Shown piece by piece: positions 34,852-45,982 of a stretch of 64,000 bases of DNA. Below the pieces are notes generated by a model. That model was not told the DNA's origin. It searched no databases and saw nothing but the letters and a program-made list of their open reading frames with translations. A program made the translations under genes and the position numbers. The DNA is from Colletotrichum lupini (Eukaryota; Ascomycota; Sordariomycetes; Glomerellales; Glomerellaceae): assembly GCF_023278565.1 (NCBI RefSeq), contig NC_064672.1, forward strand, positions 2,666,001 through 2,730,000, read 5' to 3'. How positions within the stretch are numbered: position 1 is the stretch's first letter; the number at the start of each line of letters is the position of its first letter.

Positions 34852-35988
34852 TCAAGAAGAATCGTCTCTCTTCTTCACAAACTCCGTCTCAAAAGGAAGC
34901 CCATTCGACATCCTCACCGCACCATAAAGCGCAGAGACGTCCAGCTGCCGGCCAACCGACTCGCCGTACGCTTTCGCCACCTCCAGGTTCTTCATAACAA
35001 GCGAAGACACACCGAGTTGCACTCCCAAATCCGTCGCAGCAGTCTGAATCTCTTGCCCGCCTAGAACCGCAAGACCAACATCTGCCCACGGTCTTTCGCC
35101 TCGTGGTGGCATGTACGCCCCGGTGGTCAGGCGCTGCGAGATCATGAGCCCTGGCCAGCCGTGCTGCTGCTGGATCAAGTTCTCGACGTCGGCAACTCCT
35201 AATCCAGCCTTCTCCGCAAGGACGTGAGCCTCAGCAATGACCTCTATCATACCGATTCCGAGTGAGTTTCTGTTTGATATGTCTTAGTATCTTTTCTCTC
35301 ATAAAGAAAAAGAAAAAGAAATGTCTGGAGGTTCAGTTACTCACGCAACAGCTTTCAGACTGCTTGCAAGCCGCACATCATCTCCGAGTCTCAAGATCCC
35401 TCTACCCATCACCCCGACAATGTACGGGTTGACGACGTCGATGGCAGCCTCCGCCCCTGCCAATATCCAAAGAAGTTGTCCCTTTGCGGCTACGGGGCTG
35501 GCACCAAGGACAGGAGCCGCGACGTACTCGGCACCCTTTTCTCTCAACCTCGACCTCACTTGAGCTGAAATTTTGGGGTGAATGCTCGAGGTATCGACAA
35601 CGACTTTCTTGTCAAAAGGGATAGTCGCACCATTTGACTCTAGTATTGTGTTTAGCACTGTTTCAACCGCATTTCCATCGCTTAGAGACAAGAAGATGAT
35701 GTCAGATTTCGCGGTAAGCTCCTCAAGGCTGCGAGAAACACCACCCAAGGTTTCCAGGGCTGCACCCCTGGACTTGGTGCGATTGTAGAAACTGAGATTC
35801 GGCGCGCCCGACTGCGAAAGGTGCTTTTGTAGGTTGGTCGCCATGCCCAGCCCCATGGAGCCCAAACCTGTTTATTTGCGCGTGTTAGTGAGGTGAAAAG
35901 CAATGGGATTTCTAACGGGAAGATCCGACTTACCTATCCATCCTAGCCTCAGGCGAGGACTGGCTGCGGGTACAATAACACTGCTCAT
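34852..35988 (-). CDS. 6PGDH/3-hydroxyisobutyrate dehydrogenase-like NAD(P)-dependent reductase
   Basis: An enzyme of the beta-hydroxyacid dehydrogenase superfamily, which also contains imine reductases and glyoxylate reductases. Exons are 35988-35934, 35867-35345 and 35269-34852 (331 aa). The N-terminal Rossmann motif, GLGSMGLGMA, is assembled across intron 1. Next come the FYNRTKSRG cofactor-specificity strand and VVVDTSSIHP, the substrate-site strand. APVLGASPVAAKGQLLWILA follows at the usual position. SLKAVANSLGIG, across intron 2, contains the Lys of the catalytic helix and its following Asn. The C-terminal half is the all-helical dimerisation domain. Length is near the family's ~300-330. 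It is divergent from an SDR gene across 415 bp, suggesting co-regulation. The exact substrate cannot be told from sequence. Confidence 0.9.
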
Positions 35989-36403
35989 GATGTAATGCGT
36001 ATGATCCTGAAACTGATTTGTTGAAGTGCTATTTCATGATGAGAGCTTGGCAAGACACCTAGCTTTTTAAGCGTTGGGGAATTGCACATTGTAGAGCTGG
36101 CAGTCAGCCTTGATGACACTGCAAGCCTCCGGGGTAGGATCTAAATGTCCGACGGAGGCGGCGATTACATCCTTGGATTTTTAAGTTTAGAAGCATTTCT
36201 CATTGACGACGGCAATTCATCGATAGCTCCTCATGTTTCGTATCAGATAAAATCTGAATTCTGTTGATCTAGACGTAGATGCGCATGAAGTGCTAGGTGT
36301 GCATATAAATAATCGCGGCATTCCTTCCTTGGCACCAATACCAATAAGTGACTTCTCGCATCCTCACTCAGATACTCCGTCAATAACAGCCCACCTCGTG
36401 ACT
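35989..36403. promoter_or_regulatory. Bidirectional promoter, reductase / SDR pair
   Basis: 415 bp between two divergently transcribed oxidoreductase genes. AT-rich around 36170-36310, with CATATAAATAATC at 36301-36313 placing a TATA-like element about 95 bp before the SDR start. Short enough for a shared regulatory region. Confidence 0.55.
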
Positions 36404-37291
36404 ATGGCATCTCAACCACTCCCAGTTCTTGTCATCATTGGCGGCGGCGGCATCGGTCTTGCCACAGCCCACCGCCTTGGCCCTGGCCGACGAGTTCTGT
36501 TTGCAAGCCGCTCCCCCTCCACCCTCGACGCAGGGGCCGAATCCCTCAAAAAGAAGAGCATTGAGGTTACCACGAAACAGGTCGACGTGTCTTCCTATGA
36601 CTCCGTGGCGGCCGTCGCAAAGGCGGCCGCAGCCCTGGGCGCCATCGAGGCCGTCGTACTGACATCCGGCGTCAGTGCGGTAGTCGGGTCAGTCGAGATG
36701 ATTCTGACAGTGGACATCCGGGGCACCGCGAATGTCATTGATGCGTTTGGCAAAGAAGTTGTCATGCCTGCGGGTTCTTCGCTTGTTTGTACCGGTAGTA
36801 TAGCGCAAGGCCTATGCCCACCCATGTCCCCAGAGCTGGAGACGCACCTCGCTACGGCACCGCTCTCATCCCTTTTGTCTCCGAATCAGGAGCTTGATCA
36901 TATTATTAGTGGGAAGAGCAGAGTTGCATATTATGTTGCGAAGAAGGCCAACTTCCTGCGGGTTCAGGCAGCGGCGGCGTCGAGGGAGTATGCCGGCAGA
37001 GGTGTAAGGGTTAATTGTGTTAGTCCCGGGATGACGGAGACGAACATGCTTACGGCAGAAAAGTCGGTGGATATGGTGGGTGATATGATTACTGCTGCGC
37101 TAAAGGTTCATCCTTTGAAAAGGGCGTCCACGGCGGATGAGATTGCTCAGGCGATTGAGTTCGTTGTGAAATGCGGCTACGTCAATGGAGTTGACATCCT
37201 CGTTGATGGGGGAATCAGCGCGGTCGAGTTGTGGAGTAGCATCGTCTATCCTGAAAAGGCAGCGAATCTGAGAAAGTCCATTGAGGAATAG
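36404..37291 (+). CDS. Short-chain dehydrogenase/reductase (SDR)
   Basis: An NAD(P)-dependent oxidoreductase. Single exon, 295 aa from the ATG at 36404. The nucleotide-binding motif reads VIIGGGGIGLATA (G13-G18), a variant of TGxxxGIG. VDVSS (around 60) is the usual adenine-side Asp, and VLTSG replaces the canonical NNAG. Catalytic residues are a Ser near 132 (CTGSIAQ) and Y176-x3-K180 (YYVAKK). VRVNCVSPGMTETNM follows and the C-terminus has VNGVDILVDGG, both standard. Internal GC drops in the second half but stays in frame. The neighbour on the other strand is also a dehydrogenase, hinting at sequential steps in one pathway. Substrate unknown. Confidence 0.92.
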   Translation: MASQPLPVLVIIGGGGIGLATAHRLGPGRRVLFASRSPSTLDAGAESLKKKSIEVTTKQVDVSSYDSVAAVAKAAAALGAIEAVVLTSGVSAVVGSVEMILTVDIRGTANVIDAFGKEVVMPAGSSLVCTGSIAQGLCPPMSPELETHLATAPLSSLLSPNQELDHIISGKSRVAYYVAKKANFLRVQAAAASREYAGRGVRVNCVSPGMTETNMLTAEKSVDMVGDMITAALKVHPLKRASTADEIAQAIEFVVKCGYVNGVDILVDGGISAVELWSSIVYPEKAANLRKSIEE

Positions 37292-38120
37292 CTCTAGAAT
37301 TCAGGCTTAGTATAAATCTGGATTTGGTGAGAGCATCAACACCGGGTAATTTAACTCGCAAATCTGCCAGAATGATCATCGATTGAAGGGGAAACAGTTG
37401 AGATGATCGATTAGCTAATAATATCTCATTCACGATCAGGCTCAACTTTGCTGACGGAGAAGAGAAAGAGCTTCAATCTGGCTTTTGCTTTCTGACATTA
37501 CCGGGACTTGATTTCTTACATGTTTTTAACATCAAACTAATGTCCTCGACCATCATCGCGCCGTGATGTTATACCTCTTCTTTTCATGGTTGACTAATTG
37601 AGTACTACAACGGAACCTCACCTCGGATTCTAAGGATAGATAGACGGATGCAGGCACTCAGTAACTAGGGAATTACTTCCGTGGAAATGAGACCCAACTT
37701 GTGGCACCCAGCATCTTTATTTTCCTCATAAGCTAACAACAGTCTCTGCCCAAACTTGAGGATAACTGCGATGCAGGACTGTTACAGGAGACATTCGCAA
37801 ACCACAAAAAACTGGATCAATCAGCAAGAGAGTAGGATGGATGATATGTCAGATGTCGGCCGACAGTGACGGACACGGAAACCCACGCCGCATAGGCGCA
37901 CCTTCAGCCGAGCCCGTCAACCACTCACGCCGCAGACTCCAGTTACTGCTGACGGTGTGGGGTCATTCGACTTCTCAAAGGATCTGTCCGTCTTACATGT
38001 ATAGTCTATTTGAACTGAATCTCGAGCTTCATTCTCATCATGAGACTTCACCCGTCTATCGCCAAAGTCTAGCATTCTCAAGGACTTCTCCATCGAACGT
38101 CACAAGAACCTCTCCCAACA
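37292..38120. other. Gap between SDR and membrane-protein gene
   Basis: An 829 bp tandem-orientation spacer: SDR 3' UTR and the promoter of the next gene. AT-rich until about 37700. No gene supported; frames running into the next gene are shadows. Confidence 0.45.
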
Positions 38121-39384
38121 ATGGCCAACCCAACATCCTCACCGCCCCGGTCCTCACGACACCCCCTCCTAACAACCCTCTTCACAACAGTCTTCGCCCT
38201 CCTCGCAGTCGCGGGCGTCTACTTCATCCGCATCCAACCAGGCCACACCTCCTTCACCCGAAACCTCACCGACCTCGTCGAGACGGAGAAACTCCAAGAC
38301 GGCTCCCGTCTCTACACGACCTACACCGGCCTCAAACCGCTCGACCTCGGCCTCACCTACCTCGTCGCCTCCTTCGCTCAGGGACCTCTGAGCCTCAACG
38401 AGCCGGCGAGGATCCAGCAGATCCACTTCCTGCTCAACTTCTTCCCGGCCGTGGTGGTCTTCAACGTCGAGGCCTATCGCTCCAGGAACCGATGGAGCTT
38501 CCTCAGCTTGTAAGCCCCCCCTTCCCTCCCTCCATCACGACTTTCTCAACCCACCCACCAAAGCTCAGAAGCACAAGCAAGCAAAACTAACACGATAACA
38601 CAGTCACGCCGCCTGGGCAGCGCTCTATCAAACGGTAGGCGGCGGCGTCATAATTCCCCTCTACCACCTCGCCTACACCCTCCTCACCACGCGGAAAACC
38701 TACCTCGTCTCGGGCGGCGACGTGCCCCTCCCCGTCGCAAATGCCCTCCTCCCGGCCTCCCTCCTCCTCTTCGCCCTCCCGACCGCGGCAATGTACTACC
38801 CCTGGTCCTCCCCCCGCCTAGCGCAGAACCTCATCGCCTTCTGGCAGGTCGTGCCCGTCCTCGTCAACGCCGGGATTTGGCTCCTGGCAAGCACCGTTTA
38901 CAGACCCAAACAAACTCCTGAAACTAAGAAGACGAAGACGGCCGCCCGCAAGCAAACGAACCTCGTCCTCCGCCGCCTCTACTCCACCGCCATCCTCGTC
39001 GCCTCAGCATCCCACTTCTACACCCTCTACACAATCTTCACCTCCCAAAACAAATCCCTAACCCTGACAAACGTATTCCTTCCACTAAGCGACATCTCAA
39101 CCGGCGACGTCGGCACAGGCCTACTTCAAATCTTCCAGTGGGATTTCTGGCTCATCTTTGGCTCCTCGAGGCTGTGGTGCGCCCTCGTCGTCTACGACGT
39201 CCAGAAGCAGCGGCACGGCAGGGTCAACCTCAAAAGGTTTCTGGCGTACTACGTCCTGGCCAACAACTTGGAGTTCGTCGTCGGGCCGGGGGCCGTGTTG
39301 GCGGGTGTTTGGCGGTGGAGGGAGGAGAGATTGGTTGAGATCGAGGCCATGGCTGGGCGTCTGGAAAAGGAGCACTCTCTCTAG
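38121..39384 (+). CDS. Polytopic membrane protein of unknown function
   Basis: Exons are 38121-38509 and 38604-39384, giving 389 aa. About eight hydrophobic segments can be seen: LLTTLFTTVFALLAVAGVYF (17-36), FLLNFFPAVVVFNVEAY, then TVGGGVIIPLYHLAY. NALLPASLLLFALPTAAMYY, FWQVVPVLVNAGIWLLAS, STAILVASASHFYTLYTI, a Trp-rich DFWLIFGSSRLWCALVVYD and RFLAYYVLANNLEFVVGPGA complete the set. The layout resembles the uncharacterised integral membrane proteins often found near fungal secondary-metabolite genes, but I cannot name the family. Loops are basic and the C-terminus (EEIMAGRLEKEH-like) is probably cytosolic. The intron, GTAAGC to CAG with a CTAAC branch site, restores frame. It lies downstream of the SDR on the same strand. 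Confidence 0.85.
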
Positions 39385-40012
39385 TTGGAGATCAAGTGAG
39401 ACCATGTCGAGATAGCTTCCGACATGTCCAGAATGAGTTACATGTTACATCACTTCAGTGGACGGACCTGAACGCACAGGACAAATGTACCAGTGTCGAC
39501 ATTATTCCCCGGCCTAGATCGATAATGTCTGCCTCTATGTAAAATAGTTGGAAAAGCACCCCTTGCTATATAATACTCGACACAGCCATCTTTGATCCTC
39601 TGGACCGTGTCTGCTCGCTCAGCAGAGCTACATGCATCGAGACTCCTCGCGGTACTCCAACGAATGAAGAAAAATAACAAAGTGAACTATCAAGAAAGAT
39701 TTGAAGGGCTGAAATTGCCCAAGTGAGATAGATGACTTACTGGTTCCGTGGGGAACTTCTTTCCGTACCGGCGCTGCGCAACGTCCAAGTCCTTAACCCA
39801 GACCCAAAAAACCGACACGGCATTCCTTGGCCGTGCCGGTCATCTTATCCCAGTCCTAGTCGCTGTAGGTAGGGGGCGAAACTCTGTTCCACATATGTCC
39901 CCCGCAAATATCAACTCCGTTTCTCCCCTTTGATCCGAAAAACAAGAACCGAACAAGGCCATACATCTGACCGAATGCGTGACGTAATTGGTTTGAAGCA
40001 AGTCGACATGGT
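39385..40012. terminator. Convergent 3' regions, membrane protein / SPT23-like gene
   Basis: A 628 bp convergent spacer. Contains AT-rich patches near 39535-39575 and 39660-39720. No gene seen. Confidence 0.45.
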
Positions 40013-43000
40013 CTACAGGACCTCAACAACACGGTCCTGAACGTTCCTGACAATCTCCGGAACCTGGTCCACCTTAGATCCAACCATGGACCAGGCCGCG
40101 GCAAAGTAGTGAGGATAACGGCTGTATAACATAGCAGCCAAAATACATGTAAGAAGGGGAATCTGGTTCAAGTCAGTCTAACGGGCCAATTTGGAATGCA
40201 TGCGTGGTGGAGCTTACCCAAATGAACCACAGGTTCTTGTCGCTACGCATGCCCTTGAATTTAGCCTCGTGGGCCCGGAGGAAGTTCTGTTGCTGTTCCT
40301 TCGTAATGGCACTCTTGCGTCCAATTCTGAGTACGCTTGGCACTGGCGCCGTGCTTGACGATGCCTCCGTGACCTCGATTGTCTGCGTGTCATAAATGGT
40401 CGCACATTTGATATCGGCAGCAGCCTCAGCGGCGGCTCCGAGGGCGGCGGCTTGTTTCTTGTCAAGTTCATCTTGCGGGAAAATTTCGTCATAGGACGGC
40501 GGCGGTGCCGAGTTATTGTTGGTGTTCCGGAACGATGACAGATCCCACCATCTTCCGTCCATGGGCCTGGGTGTCTCCTCGTCTGCCGATCCAGGCCGTG
40601 AGCCCGACATGCCCGGCATGAGCGAGGTGACCCTACCCATGAGAGGATTCTGCTGGAGGTATGCATGGTAGTCGGGGAGCATTGGCATCCTAGGTAGAGC
40701 AGGCATCTGCGGGAGGTTGGGGAAGTGCATCGTCATGGCTTGCTGGAACTGTTGGATTTGGGCGGTGAACTGGTCTCTGACGGCTGAGGCAATGGCTGTT
40801 GTGGGTGACGCCAGTCCGGGCTGAATCTCGTCTTGACCCCTTTGGAGGATGCTCTGTCTGTCAGGGCGCGGCGTGAACGCATGGCTGCTGGATCGGCGCC
40901 GCATGTCAAGCCAAGAGTCTTCTTCTTCCTGTTCGTCATCTTCGTAATCTCCCGACGAGTACTCGGGGCTTTCTTCGCCGTCGTCTGCAGACTCCGACTC
41001 GCTGGACATGCCCAAAGGATCCCACAGCGATCTCAGGGACGCGGCACTGCTTGCTCTGCTGTGCAACGAGCCACCGCTCCTGGAGCGGATGTGACGCTCG
41101 CAGCGACGGATGTGATCGATGACCTTGCGTGAGCGGGCAACATCGGCAGGGCGAAGTCCCGAAAGACTGCGGATCGTGGGGTCGGCACCCGCCTGCATCA
41201 ATCTGCGAACGATTGACTCATGGTCGTTCATTGCTGCAAGATGCATGGGAGTGAAGCCGCCCTTGTCCCGCAAGTCTGGGTTAGCACCGCGTGCCAATAG
41301 TCCAGCAATGAAGCGATGGTATCCCAAGGCACAGCCCATGTGCAACATTGTTTGACCAGTGGACCTTCTCAGATCAAGTCTCGACATTCTCGGGTTGTCA
41401 TCTAGATCGATGAGCTCCAAGCACTTCAGAAGTTGAGATTCGGTGCTCATGTTGAAGGTGCTTCCGCCAAAGCCGCCGACACTACCTGAGGGCCCAGACG
41501 CACCCCAGCTTGAGTCACCCTGACCGATAATGCGCTGAGCAAGTTCCTTGACATCAACCATCTGTCCAGACATCTTATGACCCAGGATTGAGAGAGCCGT
41601 GCGAATGAGCTTCTCTTCGTCGTCGTCGACATACTTGAACATTTGGTTCTGTTTGGACATAGCGGGGAACGGTGGTCCAGCTTGCGTTTGACTCTGCTTG
41701 AAAGTAACAAGAACAGCTCCAGAGACAGGCGAGGGAGGCAGAAGACAGACAAGGGATGATTCGCCCCAGAAAGTAGTTGTGGTGGCCTTCTGGTCGCCGA
41801 ACAGCACTTCGAGACCCTGGTAGAAGCTGGCTCCGAGGATCGTAACCTCGATGCCACCAGACTTCGGACCTTCGTTGGGAATGATCTTGTGAATGGTTGG
41901 CTGTGGCCGCGCTGGAGCAACGGCGTTCGTCGGCATGTATGACATCGTGTTGAACTGGTTCTGCGACACCACGTTCACACCGTTACGCAGTCCACTGGGG
42001 CTTGCAGCGCGGCTCTGGTGTGCTGATGCGGGCGCAGAGAACATCGGCATGGCGACGTTGTCCATGCTGGCTGAGCGATTGGCATTAGTGAACAGTGTCT
42101 GGTCGTTGCTGTTAGGCGTAGGCGGGCCAGTAGCGTATGCTTGAGGCATGGGTGGTGGAGCACCGTTCTGAACAAACACAGCTTCAGGAGGAGTTTGGAA
42201 GCTGGTCAAGTTGGGCGTGAATGGTGATGTCGATGCAGAGGCAGCCGCGGGGATTGGATTGGGCATCTGCGTTGGCGGGGGCGTCGTGTCCAGGCGCGTC
42301 ATTGCCATTCCTATCGGTACTCTCGATCCTGTGCTGGCCTTGCGCTTCTTGGTCTGAGGTCCGCCATGCGCGTTCGGAGACTGCGGTCGCGATAATGAAC
42401 GAGGGGTAGTGCTCGAAGCTGGAGGTGCTGGCGCTTTGGCGGTCGTGTTCGCAACTGGGAATTGAGGAGCGGAATTGCGGTGCATATTTTGCAGATCGGA
42501 GCTGGAATGAGACAGTCGGAAGGGTGTTCCTCCATTGCTGAGTGGGCTGGATTCCATCGGAGCGTTCATCATAGGTACCAAGTTGCTGCTGTTGTTCTCC
42601 GGGGCTTGGGTCGCAGGTGGGTTCAACTGTTGCGGGATCGGGTGCGTCTTGTGATCGTCAGTGATCATTATCGATTGAGACATCTCCTGTGCCACAACCC
42701 GATCTTGCCAGTCCTTAATGGTGAAGATGACCTGGAATCCCAGTTTCTCGGCATGGTGCCTGCAGTAGCAAGCGATTCTCATCGGGGCATCGACTTGCAT
42801 GGCACCGGGGGGTGCCACAGGCTCCGGCCGTCCTGTCACTGTAGAGTCTGAGACGACGCCGTTGGGTGTCTGCCACTCCTTCACTTCTTGTGTGTTGAAG
42901 ACAATCACCCGCCTAGTCTCGTCACGGTTCCACATCTCCTCTTCCTCAACCTTCTTGATCTTCTTCCTTGCGGCTCGTTTACGCTCACGGGTGATACAGC

Positions 43001-44406
43001 CGGCGCAGATGCGCACTTCGCCTCCGTTCTGCGGCTTATTCTCCTCATCATCCTCGTCGCTAACGGATCGGGCGTTCATGACGGGGCTGTGGGTGGCGGC
43101 TGCGGCGCGTTGGAAGGCCTTGCGCTTGTTGTCGTCGTTTTGCATCGCACTAGTGCACACGAGCATGGTGTACAGTTCCAGCACATCGGGTGTCCGTTCG
43201 GCTGGTGGCTTGGCTAGTAGCTTTGGCTTCGAGATGGTGTGCACTGGCAGGTGTAGACGCTTGATACCAGGAGGTAGCGGGAAAAGCGTCAACTTAATGG
43301 GAATCTGTGTCTCAACGCGCGATTTGGAGGGTGTCGGGTGGATCGTCAACCGACAACCACGGCTGAGGAAATCAAAATTCGGCTGAGTAAAAATCGGCAT
43401 TTGTTGCGGCATCGGGACCGGAAGACCATCGTGTTGGTGGTATTGCGGTTGCATAGGCATATTGGCAACCATCTGATGCGCCGCAGGATCCAGCTTACCA
43501 GGCCAGAAGCCTTGAGGGTTCATAGCACCCATTGCGGCAGCGTTGAAATCTGGTGCGCCGGGCGAGGGCGAACTGTTGAAGAAGGCTGACGGGGATGCCT
43601 CATGACTGGTTATCATGTTCTGTGACATTGGAGAGCATTCTCTCGAGTTGGTCATCTTCAATCCATTCATGGGCTGCGATATGGAGTATTGCTGAGTCGG
43701 GTTAGCTGGGTTCTGTTTCTGTTGTGTCGCGCAGCGAAATTCCACTCACTGAGTTCCGCTTGCCGTGATTTGCGTTTCGGGGATTGCCCGGAGCGATGGT
43801 TTTTGGCGGTCCATTCGTGTGAATGGTGGGCATCTCTGGCGACTCCATGCTCATGGCACCGGCTGCGTTGGGACTACTTGAAGCACTCTCAAAGTCAAAG
43901 GACTCGTCCATAAATTTGTCATCGTTCAAATCCAGGCCGTCGGGCAGCGTCGCGTCGGCATTTGCGCCGAACATGAAGATACTGTCTTCTGGACGACCGA
44001 CAAAGGCCGAGGCGTCCCAGTCGTGCTTGACGTCGGCTCCATCGGTCATCATTACGTCGGCGGTCTTTCCTGAGGCGGAGCTGGCGGTCCTTTTCGAGGA
44101 CGCAGAGTCGGAGGAAGAATCTCGGAAGGAGTCGATGAGGGAGTCGGGCGAGCCAGCGGCGACGGTACCGGTAGCCAGCAGGGTGGCTCGGGGTTCGAGC
44201 GACTTTGCTTCGTGAAGCGACTGAGGAAAATCGGAGATTTTGAGGGTATCGTGGGCGTTGAGGTCGAAATTTGTCGGCAGAGGACTCGAGTCACCGAACG
44301 GATTGTTCTCGTCGTATTCCAAGAACTCGTTGAATTCGCCGGTGGAGGACATTCCCGGAACGGCTGGCATAGGGCTGGCACCGATAGCGGCACCAGCAGT
44401 CGTCAT
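40013..44406 (-). CDS. SPT23: SPT23/MGA2-like ER-anchored transcription factor (IPT/TIG and ankyrin repeats)
   Basis: In yeast, Spt23/Mga2 are made as ER membrane precursors, clipped by the proteasome, and activate fatty-acid desaturase and hypoxia genes. Exons are 44406-43750, 43691-40218 and 40162-40013, giving 1426 aa. The N-terminus is acidic and Ser-rich. A conserved N-terminal domain (SRGCRLTIHPTPSKSRVETQ) and a long Pro/Ser/Asn-rich region follow. The IPT/TIG fold lies at ~818-887 (PTIHKIIPNEGPKSGGIEVT). Ankyrin repeats lie at ~990-1085 (GQTMLHMGCALGYHRFIAGL, GGFTPMHLAAMNDHESIVRR). A single C-terminal membrane helix (LWFIWIPLLTCILAAMLY), completed only by splicing, supports tail anchoring. 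The open frame upstream of 44406 has no ATG. Regulation by membrane lipid state is by analogy. Confidence 0.94.
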
Positions 44407-45964
44407 ACCTTGGCCAGAAACAGTGATGATGGATGAAAGTTGTGTGCGTGTTGTGTGAGGTCCGACGACGACGGCGACGACGACGACGGAGATGGCGACG
44501 AAAGGGGAGGAGGTGAAAGCTCGGTCTGGGGATGTTGTGGGGAAAAGGGCATCTCGTGGTAAAGTGGTGTAGACCAGGCGGTGGAGTGGGGGCCCACCGT
44601 CCAGTGTCCCTCTAATGCGAGTCCGACCCGGATTTGCGCTGGGCGAGGTGAGTTTGTGTTTGATTGTCGCACTGGGTTGGAGCCAGGATGTGCGGCGGAT
44701 ACACGGTGTAACCTGTTGCTGACGAGCGGCCGTCGGGGCAATTGGGTAATAATAGTCCTGAGAAATGGTCGGTGGTTGAGCGTTCGGAGGGGCCCTGTAA
44801 ATCCTTCCTCTTGTTGTCTGTATTTGTTCCTTCGTACGGTGCGGAGCTTCTGTGCGTGGGTTGGGTGCTTGGGATTTCGTAGCAGATAGGGTGTCTATCC
44901 TAAGAGCACATTGCTGCGGCGCCGGGGAACGCAAATGTCTCTTGTTTTTCCCAGTCGTCTTTCCTTCTTCTCGCTGGGTTGTTCTGTCGAGGACTTTGGG
45001 GGGTGGTTGGAGCGAATGCAGTTAGGGCGTTTCTTGTTCTTTTTCCCTCTTGCTATTCCCCAGCCTAAGGTAGTATGAGGGGAGGAGAGTGATAGGTAGT
45101 ATCACTAGGTAGGTAAAGTGTCCGTAGTTCAGGTTTACGATGAGCAGAGGGAGAAAAAAGGTACGACAGGTGAAAAATTAAAATAAAATAAAACAAGGCA
45201 GGCGAGGGCGGAAATTGTATGCCCAGGAATTGGAGTCTGCACTGGTGCGTGTACGTGCGTGTGTGTGAGCGGGCAGCGCTCCAGTCTCTCTAGAACGTCC
45301 AAGTCAAGGCGGTAACAATGTCTCAAAAAGCGGCCAGTCCCTTGGAAAGCGGTGACTCGAAATTGGGCTGGGCGAAGTGAAAGAGACAGGGGGATGGATA
45401 TGTGAAGGGCGGTTCGAATCGGGGTGCAGATAGATGAAGCCAATCAATAAGGTCAACGCCCGTCGTTCCAGAGTGTAGTGTAGGTTCCTGGTTGTATGTG
45501 TCCAGAGTCCAGACCGATTGAGTTTGGTTGCAAATGCAGCGACCGTTGTAAGAAGAACGATAAGAAGCAGAAGCAGACGAAGAACAATAACAACGAGTAG
45601 ACAACGAGGACGACAAGATGAGCGGATGGATGTCAGCGATGACAGCAGGCGGCTATCGACCGGTATTGTGTGACCTTGATGAACGAGCGCCGGCCCCCGG
45701 TGACCGGAGACGATGATCTGGAGGCTACAACTTTCGCTGGATTTGCAGGCGACACAAGATGATACCCAAGGGTTGCAGTGCTCGGAGTAAGCACCGAGCC
45801 ACTGGCATCAAGATACAACTGCAGCACACAGAGGGGAGGTAGACGTAGAGTAAACAGTAGACACAGACGCAGAAACGACGAAAAAAGCACAGTTGATGGT
45901 GAAATGGAACAAATTGTGGATCGGGCGAGTTTTGATCGTTTGGTGAGGTGTACCTTGGGTGGGC

Positions 45965-45982
45965 GTGTGTGTGTGTGTGTGC
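45965..45982. repeat. (GT)n dinucleotide microsatellite
   Basis: About nine GT units in non-coding DNA. Confidence 0.85.

Noticed and set aside
44407..44934. Open extension upstream of the SPT23-like start
   Set aside because: No ATG in the extension; family homology begins at 44406.
45412..45424. GGTTCGAATC string resembling a tRNA B-box
   Set aside because: No T-stem pairing, no A-box at the right distance.
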